From: Paenibacillus durus
GTDB taxonomy: Bacteria > Bacillota > Bacilli > Paenibacillales > Paenibacillaceae
Assembly: GCF_000756615.1 (NCBI RefSeq)
Contig: NZ_CP009288.1
Span: 3,472,001 to 3,536,000 of the forward strand
Direction of reading: 5' to 3'
DNA: 64,000 nucleotides
The notes under the pieces were generated by a model. That model worked only from the letters and a program-made list of their open reading frames with translations. It was not told the origin of the DNA and searched no databases. This document shows positions 8,070-18,785 of the stretch, piece by piece. How positions within the stretch are numbered: position 1 is the stretch's first letter; every line of letters starts with the position of its first letter. Both the position numbers and the translations under genes were made by a program.

Positions 8070-9077
8070 TCACAAAGGCTCCGGTACCATAACTTGTTCA
8101 TCTAATTTCAGCCGTAAAAGCTGCCCGGCATGTGTCAAACCCGCACCAAAACCATACATAAGAATCCGATCCCCATTTTTAACTTTCCCTTCGCGAATGC
8201 CGAGGTCGAGAGATAAAGGAATGGTCGCAGCCGAAGTATTCCCGAAGTTGACCAAGCTGTACAGCGTCTTTTCCATCGGGTGTCCAATTTTTTCACAGAT
8301 CGGCTCGATGATCCGCAAGTTGGCGCTATGAGGGATAAACCAATCCACTTCGTCTATAGTCATTTCCGTTTTATTCAAAATTTCTTTAATACCATTGGGA
8401 ATATTTCTAACCACCCATCGAAAAACTTCTCGGCCATTTTGGACAAGGCTTCTTGTATCGATCAATTCAATGTCATTTACTTTGTTCGCTAGATTGGCCC
8501 GATACACATGATGCGCTCCACTCCCGTCACTCCCCATATGATATCCAATGAAGCTATTAAATTGGTCATCCCTTTCGATCAGCACGGCACCGGCCCCGTC
8601 ACCAAATAAAATACAGGTGCTTCGATCGGTGTAATCTGTTATTTTAGACATTGTATCTGCGCCGATGACCAGTATTTTGCCGTGAAGCCCAGATGAAATC
8701 ATACTGTGTGCCGTATGCAAAGCATATACAAATCCGGAGCATGCCGCACTTAAATCCATTGCCCCTGTCTGGGCGATATGTAATTGCTCCTGCACAAGGC
8801 TGGAAACCGACGGAAACGAAAAATCCGGAGTGCTGGTCGCTACTATAACCATATCCACATCTTCAACCGTTTTATTGAATCTCTGAATCAAATTTTTTAC
8901 GGCGGCTACACATAAATCACTGGTATATTCATCAGGACGGCTAATTCTGCGTTCTTCAATGCCGGTTCTTTGAATAATCCATTCGTTATTCGTATCAACC
9001 ATACGCTCCAAATCAAAATTGGTTAATCTCTTTTCGGGCACATAAGTCCCTATCGCGGTTATTCTTGCTCCTGTCAT
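8070..9077 (-). CDS. fabH: beta-ketoacyl-ACP synthase III (FabH/YhfB-like)
   Basis: A condensing enzyme that starts fatty-acid synthesis by joining acyl-CoA primers to malonyl-ACP. It has 335 residues. The catalytic triad is visible: Cys113 in LSAACSGF, His250 in IPHSANLR and Asn280 in NFGNTSAA. The glycine-rich FGDGAGAVLIE motif is also present. The ATG at 9077 follows GAGGTG and is preferred over the GTG at 9086. It is isolated from other fatty-acid genes, like the second FabH (YhfB) of Bacillus subtilis. A perfect FapR-type operator overlaps its promoter, which supports a role in membrane lipid synthesis. The gene lies in an AT-rich stretch. Confidence 0.9.
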   Translation of the reverse strand: MTGARITAIGTYVPEKRLTNFDLERMVDTNNEWIIQRTGIEERRISRPDEYTSDLCVAAVKNLIQRFNKTVEDVDMVIVATSTPDFSFPSVSSLVQEQLHIAQTGAMDLSAACSGFVYALHTAHSMISSGLHGKILVIGADTMSKITDYTDRSTCILFGDGAGAVLIERDDQFNSFIGYHMGSDGSGAHHVYRANLANKVNDIELIDTRSLVQNGREVFRWVVRNIPNGIKEILNKTEMTIDEVDWFIPHSANLRIIEPICEKIGHPMEKTLYSLVNFGNTSAATIPLSLDLGIREGKVKNGDRILMYGFGAGLTHAGQLLRLKLDEQVMVPEPL

Positions 9078-9109
9078 ATATTTCACCTCACAATAATGTA
9101 TAATCCGAT

Positions 9110-9128
9110 ATTAGTACCTGGTACTAAT
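9110..9128. promoter_or_regulatory. FapR-type operator
   Basis: ATTAGTACCTGGTACTAAT is a near-perfect 19-bp palindrome and matches the known FapR binding consensus of Bacillus (TTAGTACC-type half sites). It overlaps the -10 box and the predicted start of the fabH-like gene, where FapR would repress until malonyl-CoA or malonyl-ACP accumulates. Confidence 0.85.
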
Positions 9129-9155
9129 TATAGTGTAAGATGCTGGAAAAAACAA
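9127..9155 (-). promoter_or_regulatory. sigma-A promoter of the FabH-like gene
   Basis: Minus-strand TTGTTT (9155-9150), a 17-base spacer and a perfect TATAAT (9132-9127). The -10 box overlaps the FapR operator. Confidence 0.65.
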
Positions 9156-9362
9156 TATAATTTTATATCCTGAATCTTAAATGGACCAGAAGAAAATAGT
9201 ATTTTATTCATAATTACGACTGAACCCACCGCTCGCCAGCCTGGAGGAAAGCCATAAAATACCAATTTTTTTTCAAATGGCTAGAAGGAATTTTGATATT
9301 TGTATTTAATTAATATAAATAGAGTTTTATGGAAGAAACTAATAATAGAGGTGATTTAGTAA

Positions 9363-10787
9363 ATGAAGAAAATTATTTTGTCAGCAGCAATCCTGATCCT
9401 TATTCTCACAGCAACTTTCAATTCAGTAAATGCCGCATCCGCACAAGCCGAGGAAAGAGTAATCGTTTTGTTCAAAGACAAAGTTGACAAGGAATTGATT
9501 GCAAACAATGGAGGGAAAATCAACAGAGAACTAAGGAACTTACCGGCCATATCCATCAGTGTCCCTTCAGTCGCTTTACAAGGGCTTTCCAGAAATCCGA
9601 ATATTGAACTTATTGAGAAAGATTCAATAGTGAAGGTAGAAGGGCAAGTTTCGGATTGGGGAATTGATGATGTAAAAGCACCCGTTGCATGGAGTTCAGG
9701 TTACACTGGAACGGGGGTGAAAATCGCTGTAGTTGATACAGGAATATCACTTAGCCATTCGGATCTTTCAGTAGCAGGAGGAGCTTCTTTTGTGGCCTAT
9801 ACAAATTCCTATAATGATGACAATGGTCACGGTACCCATGTATCCGGAATCATTGGCGCCCGAAATAATGATATTGGAACCATTGGCGTAGCCCCTGACT
9901 CTGATCTGTACGCAGTGAAAGTGCTTGATTCCAGCGGAAGCGGCTATCTCTCGGATGTAATAGCGGGGATTGACTGGGCTATCTCAAACCAAATGGATAT
10001 TATTAATTTAAGCTTAGGAAGTTCAACCGATTCTCCTACATTACACCAGGCAGTAGACAAGGCCTATAACAACGGTACCTTGGTTGTTGCTGCAGCCGGA
10101 AACAGCGGTTTGATTAACGGCAACGGCGATACGGTTGAATATCCCGCAAAATACGATTCCGCTATTGCAGTTGCCGCAGTAGATTCATCTAATAATCGTG
10201 CCAGCTTTTCGTCAACGGGTCCAAAAGTTGAAGTGTCAGCACCAGGAGTTTCCATCTACTCCACGTATTTGAATAATAGTTATACAAGAATGTCAGGCAC
10301 ATCAATGGCTACTCCTTATACTACGGGTATACTTGCCCTTCTAAAACAGCAGAATCCTGCTCTGACCAATATTGAACTTCGGGACAAGCTTGATCAATAC
10401 GTCGTGGATCTCGGGGCTGCTGGGCGTGATACTCTTACAGGATACGGATTAATTCAGGCCCAAGCTCAACCAGTTGAATCTATCAAGACAGTTATGAGCG
10501 TTACTACAGATAAAGATTCTTACTTAAAAGGAGAAACCGTTACTGTAGAAGCTACAGTTAAGGACTCCAATTTAAATGCTTTGAACGGGGCAACTGTAAA
10601 CTTAACGATTACCTCACCAAGTGGAAGCCAAACTAATGCAGTTCAGACCACCGATTCTAGCGGGGCAGTTGTATTCAATATAGCTACGAATAAAAAAACT
10701 AAGACAGGAACCTACAAAATTAATGTTCAATCATCCTTATCCGGTTACTCAAGCAGTAATGCAACCACGCAATATCGTATAGAATAG
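9363..10787 (+). CDS. secreted subtilisin-like serine protease with C-terminal Ig-like domain
   Basis: An extracellular S8 protease of 474 residues. A signal peptide (residues 1-24, ending SVNAA) is followed by an I9 inhibitor propeptide (about 30-95), which folds the enzyme and is then removed. The catalytic residues are Asp125 (VVDTGI), His156 (NGHGTHVSG), the oxyanion-hole Asn247 (AAAGNSG) and Ser314 (SGTSMATP). From about 375 to the end is a bacterial Ig-like or filamin-type domain (DSYLKGETVTVEATVKDSNL), probably for substrate or wall binding. GAGGTG lies upstream of the ATG. A possible promoter is TTGATA at 9293 with an AT-rich -10. The gene is AT-rich compared with the flanking regions. 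Confidence 0.92.
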   Translation: MKKIILSAAILILILTATFNSVNAASAQAEERVIVLFKDKVDKELIANNGGKINRELRNLPAISISVPSVALQGLSRNPNIELIEKDSIVKVEGQVSDWGIDDVKAPVAWSSGYTGTGVKIAVVDTGISLSHSDLSVAGGASFVAYTNSYNDDNGHGTHVSGIIGARNNDIGTIGVAPDSDLYAVKVLDSSGSGYLSDVIAGIDWAISNQMDIINLSLGSSTDSPTLHQAVDKAYNNGTLVVAAAGNSGLINGNGDTVEYPAKYDSAIAVAAVDSSNNRASFSSTGPKVEVSAPGVSIYSTYLNNSYTRMSGTSMATPYTTGILALLKQQNPALTNIELRDKLDQYVVDLGAAGRDTLTGYGLIQAQAQPVESIKTVMSVTTDKDSYLKGETVTVEATVKDSNLNALNGATVNLTITSPSGSQTNAVQTTDSSGAVVFNIATNKKTKTGTYKINVQSSLSGYSSSNATTQYRIE

Positions 10788-10904
10788 TAATGGCTGAGAA
10801 TGTCTCGCTGGCTATTTCCATACCCGCCCTGCTGAACCGGTTGCTGCCCGCCCGCATAGAATACTGTGAAATGAAGCAATATGCGCAAAGGTGGAATCTA
10901 TTAT

Positions 10905-11072
10905 ATGTCCAAGAACAAGCGCGGCAAAGCGCTCTGGCGTATGCCTTCCCGCGGGAGGGGAACTTGCCCCCTGTGCGGCAGCACACGGATCAAACTATTA
11001 TATACTGCCAAAGGACTTCAAGGCGAAAAACTGACGGTATGCAAAAAGTGTCAGGGTAAACAGGCGGGGTAA
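10905..11072 (+). CDS. zinc-ribbon mini-protein
   Basis: A 55-residue basic protein starting MSKNKRGKALWRMPSRGRGT with two cysteine knuckles, CPLCGSTRIKLLY and CKKCQGK, the pattern of a zinc ribbon. The ATG at 10905 has AAGGTGG about 10 bases upstream. The frame opens further at 10881, but no ribosome site supports that. Its size and charge suggest nucleic-acid or ribosome binding. I do not recognise the family, and nothing nearby suggests a function. Confidence 0.55.
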   Translation: MSKNKRGKALWRMPSRGRGTCPLCGSTRIKLLYTAKGLQGEKLTVCKKCQGKQAG

Positions 11073-11215
11073 CATTCACATCAGAGCCGTATCAGCATAA
11101 AGATTCATCAAGTCTCATTTTGAGGCGGCCTATGCAGTTGACTCACGGGTTATCCACGTTTTGTTAGAGACAGGTGACCCGTGTCCTCCATATCCCGAAA
11201 GCTGTATCCCCTTTT

Positions 11216-12175
11216 TCAATCCGCATACAGAGTACGAAGATCATCCAGCTTGACTTTGATAAATTTCCTAAGCTCCTCCGGCGCAATGACCTCGGCGCAG
11301 CCGATCAGTTCCATGACGTCGCGGCAGGCGGCTTCATAACCATACATATTCACCGTAAGCAGGGCCTCATCCTGTTCCCAGGAAATATTTAGAATCTCAA
11401 GTTTGTTCCGCAAATTCACGCTTGGCTCTTTCGTCCTGAGAACCACCGGATAATACTCCCTCTCTTGCCTCGACCGCTTAAAAGACTTATTGCTCCCTTT
11501 CCAATAATGTTCCAATGCGAAATCTGCTGGAATTTCTAACTTTTCCTCTAATGGTTCTGCCGCTGAAATCCGCTCGCATTTAAACGTCCGGACTTCCTCC
11601 GCCGCTTCGCAGTACGCAGCCAGATACCATTCCCCCTGCTTCACCACCAGCCCGTAGGGCCGCACGTTCCGGATGTACAACTCCCCTCCCGGTTTACGGT
11701 AATGGATGGTCAGCTTATGCGATTTCCAAAGCGCGGCACGAACCGTTTCCAAGCAGGGAGCATCGAGGCGCTCGCGCCACCAGGGCGTATCGTCAAAATA
11801 AAACCGGGACTTAGCCTTAAGCAAATCCGGTTTGTACTCATCCGGCAGTGTCTTTTCAAGCTTCAGCAGTGCGCTTCGGAGCTTATGTCCTGATTCGGTT
11901 CCCGCGCCGGAATATATGCCGAGTCCCGTTAGATACAGATGAACAACGTCATCATTATGTAGACTTTTTAAATCAACCGTATACCCTTCCATCAGCGAAA
12001 GACCACCGGCGGGACCCGGAACGCTGACAATCGGAACACCGGCTTCAGCCAGCGTATCCACATCGCGGTAAATCGAACGGACGGAGGTTTCCAGCGCTTC
12101 CGCCAGCTCTTTTGCTTTCAGCTTACCCCTTGATTCCAGCAGCAATAATATCGCAACCAGCCGATGGAGCCTCAT
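11216..12175 (-). CDS. YafY-type HTH and WYL-domain regulator
   Basis: A 319-residue regulator. It begins with an HTH_11 winged helix (residues 1-60: LVAILLLLESRGKLKAKELA, then SVRSIYRDVDTLAEAGVPI). A WYL ligand-binding domain follows (about 135-215: HYRKPGGELYIRNVRPYGLV, then WYLAAYCEAAEEVRTFKCER), with a WCX extension at the C-terminus. The ATG at 12175 has AAGGAGG 6-7 bases upstream. It is divergent from the Gfo/Idh oxidoreductase at 12295 and may control it. WYL domains bind nucleotides or other small ligands; the ligand here is unknown. Confidence 0.85.
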   Translation of the reverse strand: MRLHRLVAILLLLESRGKLKAKELAEALETSVRSIYRDVDTLAEAGVPIVSVPGPAGGLSLMEGYTVDLKSLHNDDVVHLYLTGLGIYSGAGTESGHKLRSALLKLEKTLPDEYKPDLLKAKSRFYFDDTPWWRERLDAPCLETVRAALWKSHKLTIHYRKPGGELYIRNVRPYGLVVKQGEWYLAAYCEAAEEVRTFKCERISAAEPLEEKLEIPADFALEHYWKGSNKSFKRSRQEREYYPVVLRTKEPSVNLRNKLEILNISWEQDEALLTVNMYGYEAACRDVMELIGCAEVIAPEELRKFIKVKLDDLRTLYAD

Positions 12176-12294
12176 CACGCCCCTCCTTTTATCAGCGGAC
12201 AGAATATTTCACAAATAATCTCAAATCGTTGCCATTCTGCTGTCAACAATACAAGTATATCATAGAGTCAGAACAATTGAAGGAGTTGGAATTT

Positions 12295-13233
12295 ATGAAT
12301 GTAGCCGTTCTCGGAACAGGATTTGGAGCATATCATGCCAGCCTGCTGAAGTCGATGAATTTGTGTGAACGATTGGTCGTGTTCGGCAGGAACCCTGACA
12401 AGCTGGAGCAACTGGAGAAGGAGCTAAATGTAGAGATTGCCCGGGATATCGGCGAAATTTTGCGCGATCCGGACATTGATGTCATCGATTTATGCCTGCC
12501 TTCCTCTCTTCACTGCGAGATTGCGGTCAAGGCGCTTGAGCATGGAAAGCATGTGTTCTGCGAAACGCCCGTGTGCTGCTCTATGGAAGAGGCTGCGGCC
12601 ATGCTGATTGCTGAAAGGCGCTGCGGCTCAAGAGTCCTCGTTAACCGTTTTATCCATTTTGACCCGGCTTACGCCTATTTACGCGAATCCTGCCTAAAGG
12701 GTACATACGGCAAGCTGCTGTCCCTCACCTTGAAAAGGGAAACGCCGCCGATCTGGGGCGACCTCGGTTTGGAGTCCCTCCCCGTCAATCTCATGATTCA
12801 TGAGCTGGATTTTATTAGCGGAATTATGGATTGTCCTGAGTTAGTATCCGCCTGGGGAGCGGAATATGAGGACAAACGGCAGTCGCTGGTTCGGGCGTTC
12901 TTCCGGGAGGGAAGCACTTTTGCTGAGGTCATTTCTTCCTCGGGAATGCCTGATGAGTATCCGTTTACTGCCTTTTATGAAGCGTATTTCGAATCCGCCA
13001 AGCTGGTCTTTCACGAGAGTGACCGGAACGGCCGCTCCGAACCTCTGTTGATCGAGTACAGCGCCTCCGGAGAGCAGCGCCTTGTGCTGGAAGAGGCCAA
13101 CCCTTACGCCAAAAGCCTGGAACACGCGCTGCAATGTTTCGGGCAGAAGAGCGATTCGCTCCTTTCTTTGGAGGGAGCCGCCAAGTCAATGGAGAGCGCG
13201 CTTAAAATTCGGCGACAAATAAAGCAAAAGTAG
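12295..13233 (+). CDS. Gfo/Idh/MocA-family oxidoreductase
   Basis: A 312-residue NAD(P)-dependent oxidoreductase. The N-terminal Rossmann fold (MNVAVLGTGFGAYHASLLKS) is followed by the family hallmarks DVIDLCLPSSLHCEIAVKAL and GKHVFCETPVC. The family motif is EKP, and here the conserved Lys position reads Thr (CETP), a notable change because that Lys normally contacts cofactor and substrate. The C-terminal alpha/beta domain includes MIHELDFISGIM. AAGGAGTTGG lies upstream of the ATG at 12295. The substrate is unknown, presumably a sugar or polyol. Gene order (divergent WYL regulator) suggests local control. Confidence 0.85.
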   Translation: MNVAVLGTGFGAYHASLLKSMNLCERLVVFGRNPDKLEQLEKELNVEIARDIGEILRDPDIDVIDLCLPSSLHCEIAVKALEHGKHVFCETPVCCSMEEAAAMLIAERRCGSRVLVNRFIHFDPAYAYLRESCLKGTYGKLLSLTLKRETPPIWGDLGLESLPVNLMIHELDFISGIMDCPELVSAWGAEYEDKRQSLVRAFFREGSTFAEVISSSGMPDEYPFTAFYEAYFESAKLVFHESDRNGRSEPLLIEYSASGEQRLVLEEANPYAKSLEHALQCFGQKSDSLLSLEGAAKSMESALKIRRQIKQK

Positions 13234-13234
13234 C

Positions 13235-13263
13235 TTGTGCTTTTCCAGGGATTAGTATATTCT
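13235..13263 (+). promoter_or_regulatory. candidate promoter of the TPP riboswitch-thiC unit
   Basis: TTGTGC (13235-13240), a 17-base spacer and TATTCT (13258-13263). The predicted start near 13270 lies just before the riboswitch aptamer. Confidence 0.5.
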
Positions 13264-13281
13264 GTTATAGACAACTTCATA

Positions 13282-13378
13282 GACACGGGAGCTCGGAAAC
13301 AGCCGGGCTGAGAGGATGGCCATATGCCATCGACCGTAATACCTGATCTGGGTAATGCCAGCGGAGGAATCGTCACAG
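13282..13378 (+). ncRNA. TPP riboswitch (THI element)
   Basis: The aptamer shows the conserved blocks in order: GGGAGCTC, GGGCTGAGAGG, GACCGTAATACCTGATCTGG and GTAATGCCAGCGGAGGAA. It binds thiamin pyrophosphate. A terminator hairpin follows directly at 13392, so control is by premature termination of the thiC transcript when thiamin is abundant. Confidence 0.95.
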
Positions 13379-13391
13379 GCTTTGTATGTTC

Positions 13392-13423
13392 AAAGACCGC
13401 TTCTTTCGGATGCGGTCTTTTTT
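13392..13423 (+). terminator. riboswitch-controlled terminator before thiC
   Basis: A 9-base stem (AAAGACCGC with GCGGTCTTT) is followed by a T-run, 50 bases ahead of thiC. It is the expression platform of the TPP riboswitch. Confidence 0.9.
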
Positions 13424-13474
13424 GCGTACCTGGCCTCCTCTGGCGCTTCATAATGAATTAGAGGAGGAAATGAA

Positions 13475-15211
<1,737 letters not shown>

Positions 15212-15290
15212 TATGTGAGTGAACATTCCAGCTAGATGAGCGTTAACTCCCGAAAATAAGTTGAGTGACTAATCCATTTAGTGCATGAAG

Positions 15291-15329
15291 CGGCAGTCTA
15301 AGCAAAAATTTTAGACTGCCGCGTTTATT
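15291..15329 (+). terminator. terminator after thiC
   Basis: A 12-base stem (GCGGCAGTCTAA with TTAGACTGCCGC) around a 9-base loop, then TTTATT. Confidence 0.75.
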
Positions 15330-15394
15330 GAGCTAGCCTTTGACCCGAGATGATTTGATCTCTAGTGTCCCGTTAGAGCTTAAGCAGTAATACA

Positions 15395-16873
15395 TTACCC
15401 GACTTCGTAAAGCCTTACTTTACTTTGTTCCTTGCCTGAATCCCACTGTGTACCATTCCATGTGGCAAAGCAGGCTCTGCCTTGTTCATTCACTAGAACT
15501 TTAAAAATCTGTCCCTTAAGCTTATGACGGGAAATGAGCTCAAGATTGGAATTCCACACTTCAAATGTGCTACTTCCTGTTTGAATATAAACATTTCCAT
15601 TTTGATCAACATGCAAAAACCTAATGAACCCGTAACACTTCTTACTAGTACTTACATGCAACGGTTGAAGTTCGATCTTAAACAGCTCTCCCTCGAAAAT
15701 ATGTAAATAAATAATTTGGGAATGACGATCAATAATCGAATTAAAACTGGTATCATCAATTTCAATTTGATCCAATATTTCAAGTTGTTCACTCAAACAA
15801 TACAAATGAGTTTGCTGTATACCATCTTTTTCTTGAGTGCAGCAATGATAAATACGGCCTTCACTGTCAAATAAGAATTTCTCCCAGTGACATCCTCCCC
15901 TTGTATCAAGAACTAAACTGGATTCGATCTGCCCCTGCCGATTTATTTTAACTACCATAGGTAATTCATCCGCTTTTTGTATATGAAAAAATAATTTATT
16001 TTGGTGAAGAGCGGGATTTACTTTCAAATATCCAACCTCAAACTCCCATATTTTTTCATTAGCTGCGTTACATTCAAACAAAACTTGCTTTTGACAGTAG
16101 GTTGAGTAGAGAGTTGATCCATCGGGAAAGTTAAGTAAGATATGTCTATTTTCCTCATTAGTCGCTTGCAATCTAGGCATGAGGCTTCCGTCGGATAGCA
16201 ATTCATAAACATTGGAATCATCAACGAGATAGGAACCGTCTTTGCGGGGCAGTTGTACATCTGTTGAATCTGCTGTTTTTAATACGGGCATCCCTTCAAA
16301 TTCTGTTATGAGTTGAAGCTTGGTTTTATTTTTTATCTTATTCTTTGCTTTCAAGTCTTCACAGTAAGCATTCACTATGCTCCTATCAAACTGTTTTAAT
16401 CTTAATTCATTTTCAGGTATTTCGTTGGCATCATAGCTTATCCATAAATGGACACCTAGTAGATGCTCTAAAAGATAGACTTTCTCCTCCAGGTCATCAC
16501 ATTTAAATACTTCCTTTAAAAGTGGAGCAACTTCTTGATCCAACTCTAAGCTTTGTTGAAAACGTGTTGGATTCCCACGCTTTGCCTGATATCCATAAGC
16601 GTTATTGGTAATATCTGAAGTGACCATTTTTCCTTTATGAAATAAATGAAGAGCCAAAACATCATCGTCAAAGTAACCTACGGAGAGCACGACGTTCTCT
16701 ATTTTTTTGGATAATCCACGGGCTATTTGTTCGATTTGACCCATCTGAAAATCCTCGCGCAAAACCGTAGTCCATCCCTCGGATAATACTCTAACAGAAC
16801 AACCTGGCATATGTTCAATAACCTGTGCCGGCTCGAGATATCTGACGTGAATATTAGCGAATTTCGTTCCCAT
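15395..16873 (-). CDS. hypothetical protein with C-terminal beta-propeller-like repeats
   Basis: A 492-residue protein I do not recognise. There is no signal peptide or membrane helix. The first 200 residues look like a separate alpha/beta domain (YFDDDVLALHLFHKGKMVTS). From about 230 on it has recurring four-strand segments such as SLVLDTRGGCHWEKFLFDSE, DRHSQIIYLHIFEGELFKIE and FLHVDQNGNVYIQTGSSTFE, typical of a beta-propeller. Base composition is clearly AT-richer than thiC and the SgrR gene on either side, which suggests acquisition. AAGGAGG lies about 12 bases before the ATG. It may be transcribed with the SgrR gene, 49 bases upstream. Such proteins occur among immunity-like accessory genes, but nothing here proves that role. 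Confidence 0.5.
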   Translation of the reverse strand: MGTKFANIHVRYLEPAQVIEHMPGCSVRVLSEGWTTVLREDFQMGQIEQIARGLSKKIENVVLSVGYFDDDVLALHLFHKGKMVTSDITNNAYGYQAKRGNPTRFQQSLELDQEVAPLLKEVFKCDDLEEKVYLLEHLLGVHLWISYDANEIPENELRLKQFDRSIVNAYCEDLKAKNKIKNKTKLQLITEFEGMPVLKTADSTDVQLPRKDGSYLVDDSNVYELLSDGSLMPRLQATNEENRHILLNFPDGSTLYSTYCQKQVLFECNAANEKIWEFEVGYLKVNPALHQNKLFFHIQKADELPMVVKINRQGQIESSLVLDTRGGCHWEKFLFDSEGRIYHCCTQEKDGIQQTHLYCLSEQLEILDQIEIDDTSFNSIIDRHSQIIYLHIFEGELFKIELQPLHVSTSKKCYGFIRFLHVDQNGNVYIQTGSSTFEVWNSNLELISRHKLKGQIFKVLVNEQGRACFATWNGTQWDSGKEQSKVRLYEVG

Positions 16874-16922
16874 TAATTTTATTGGAACCTCCTTCTATTA
16901 GACAGCCAACCACAACTGTTTT

Positions 16923-18713
16923 TTAAGCCTGCAAATTTTTCTCATCCCCTCTCTTCACCCACAGCTTGGAAATATCCAGAAACCCAAACGAGCCGGTATG
17001 CAGGCCGAGCAGGCTCTGGCTGAGCTTCGCTCTTTTGTTGAGATGGCAGCCGTGGAGCATCCAGAAATTGTCCCGGGCAAGCTGTTCGGCTTGAAGCAGG
17101 CTGGCAACGCGTTTCTGCGGGGGAAGCTGAAAAACATCTTCCAGCTCGCGCTCCAATAAATCGGTATCCGCACGGCTTAACAATAGATGAAGGTAGTTCT
17201 GTTCATTTTTATAGAAATTCATCATCCCCCATTCCCAGTCATCTTCCAGCACCTCTTCCGCAAGGAGTAAATCGGCTTCCTGCAGAACATGCTCATGATC
17301 CCTGCTATCAAGCGGGTGCAGCACAAGGTTTAGTCCGACCACGCGGCATCTTTCTTGCAGCCATTCGGCTTCCTCGCTTTCCTCCTTCTTGGGTGGATAG
17401 GCGAGACGCAGCGGCTCACCGGCATATCCCGCACGGCGCAGCAGATCCGCGGCTTCGGCCAGATTTCTCTCCTCCACCCGCCGCTCTTTGCTGACCCAAG
17501 GCAGGAAGCTGTCCGCAGGTATGTAGCGGCTTCTCCCGAGTTCACGAATCAGGGCGACCCGGTCATATGCGATTCGTAGAGCTTCGCGGATTTCCTTCCG
17601 GTGGTGCACCCCTTTTCGATGCAAATTGAACACAATATACCGGCAGCCGAGCGCTGGATAGTCAATGCTGTTGTTATATTGATTCCAGGGCATCAGGTCT
17701 TCTGTATCCTCGCCGGAAAGCCCGTACTGCCGGTCATTGCCTGTCCTCTCCGGAAAAAACCAGATTTCCACCTTATCCAGCAGCGGCCGGATGGCGTAAT
17801 AGTCATCAAATGCGGTAAGCGTAAGCACATCCTCATTCAGATTGGCCACACGGAAAGGACCGGTACCGACCGGAATTCCCGAGAAAGCGACGTCATTCGG
17901 TATAATGGACATATACAAGCTTCCAGTTAAATGTAAAAAGAACAGGTTCGGACGGCTTAGGCAAAAGCAAATTGTATAGTCGCCTTCCGTCCTCACCTCC
18001 TCAATGTCCCGGTACTGCCACAGCGAAGGGCTGTCCACTTGAATCAGCCTTTCCAATGTATATTTTACATCGCCGGCAGTTAATGTCCGTCCATGATGAA
18101 AGCGAACCCCTTTTCGCAGATAAAACGTCCAGCGGGTATAATCCTCACTGTTCTCCCACGTATGTGCAAGCCCCGGAACGAAGCTTCCGCTTGCGGCATC
18201 ATAGCTCACCAGCGTATTGCAGACCTGCCCGATGATGTACCCTTCAAAAACCGTAAATACAAAGGCGGGGTCCAGCTTCTCCAAGCTGCGGTTCCGCATC
18301 ATGCGCAGCACGTCTTGCCCCGAATTCGTTTCCGGTTCGCTGTGGAAGCCCATCTGCCGGTTGAGTTCGGTCCACAGCTTTTCTCTAAGGAGATTGCTCA
18401 CCTCGGGCGCTCCGATCAGCTCAATCGCTTCCTTCATTTTTCCTTTGGCGAGCAGCTCCTGAAAAGTCTCTTCCAATATTTCTTCCATACTCCGTAAAAA
18501 AGTAAGCAATGATACATGCCCTCTTCCCCTGCCCGGCTTCCATGAGATCAGTGCTTTCTCCTCCAGCCGCCGCAAAATGAACTTCACGTTGCGGGGAGTG
18601 CAGCACAGCAGCCCGGACAATTGCTCTATCGTCACGCGAACCGGCTCTTCCGGTCTTTCGGAAGGCTGCAGAGCAGCTGCCAACCGCAAAAAATGAGCGT
18701 CGCTTAGTTCCAC
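16923..18713 (-). CDS. SgrR-type regulator with solute-binding domain
   Basis: A 596-residue SgrR-family protein. The N-terminal winged helix (RVTIEQLSGLLCCTPRNVKF, then ILRRLEEKALISWKPGRGRG) covers about residues 1-110. A family-5 extracellular-solute-binding-like domain follows (RWTFYLRKGVRFHHGRTLTA, then GDVKYTLERLI) and probably senses a sugar or peptide in the cytoplasm. AAGGAG precedes the GTG start at 18713. It diverges from an MFS transporter at 18841, a common SgrR-exporter pairing, and probably activates it. An 8-bp inverted repeat in its leader (18733-18759) is a candidate binding site. The ligand is unknown. Confidence 0.85.
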   Translation of the reverse strand: MELSDAHFLRLAAALQPSERPEEPVRVTIEQLSGLLCCTPRNVKFILRRLEEKALISWKPGRGRGHVSLLTFLRSMEEILEETFQELLAKGKMKEAIELIGAPEVSNLLREKLWTELNRQMGFHSEPETNSGQDVLRMMRNRSLEKLDPAFVFTVFEGYIIGQVCNTLVSYDAASGSFVPGLAHTWENSEDYTRWTFYLRKGVRFHHGRTLTAGDVKYTLERLIQVDSPSLWQYRDIEEVRTEGDYTICFCLSRPNLFFLHLTGSLYMSIIPNDVAFSGIPVGTGPFRVANLNEDVLTLTAFDDYYAIRPLLDKVEIWFFPERTGNDRQYGLSGEDTEDLMPWNQYNNSIDYPALGCRYIVFNLHRKGVHHRKEIREALRIAYDRVALIRELGRSRYIPADSFLPWVSKERRVEERNLAEAADLLRRAGYAGEPLRLAYPPKKEESEEAEWLQERCRVVGLNLVLHPLDSRDHEHVLQEADLLLAEEVLEDDWEWGMMNFYKNEQNYLHLLLSRADTDLLERELEDVFQLPPQKRVASLLQAEQLARDNFWMLHGCHLNKRAKLSQSLLGLHTGSFGFLDISKLWVKRGDEKNLQA

Positions 18714-18732
18714 CTACCTCACTCCTTTAAAG

Positions 18733-18759
18733 GTGAAATCATTCCATGTAAGATTTCAC
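18733..18759. promoter_or_regulatory. inverted repeat, candidate SgrR operator
   Basis: GTGAAATC (18733-18740) and GATTTCAC (18752-18759) are perfect reverse complements 11 bases apart, about one helical turn. They lie in the leader between the divergent SgrR and MFS genes. Confidence 0.45.
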
Positions 18760-18785
18760 TTTTCCTTCCCCTTTTTTGTATTACA

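Noticed and set aside
10790..11059. Plus-strand frame after the subtilisin gene
   Set aside because: Overlaps the better supported zinc-ribbon frame at 10905 and has no family or ribosome site.
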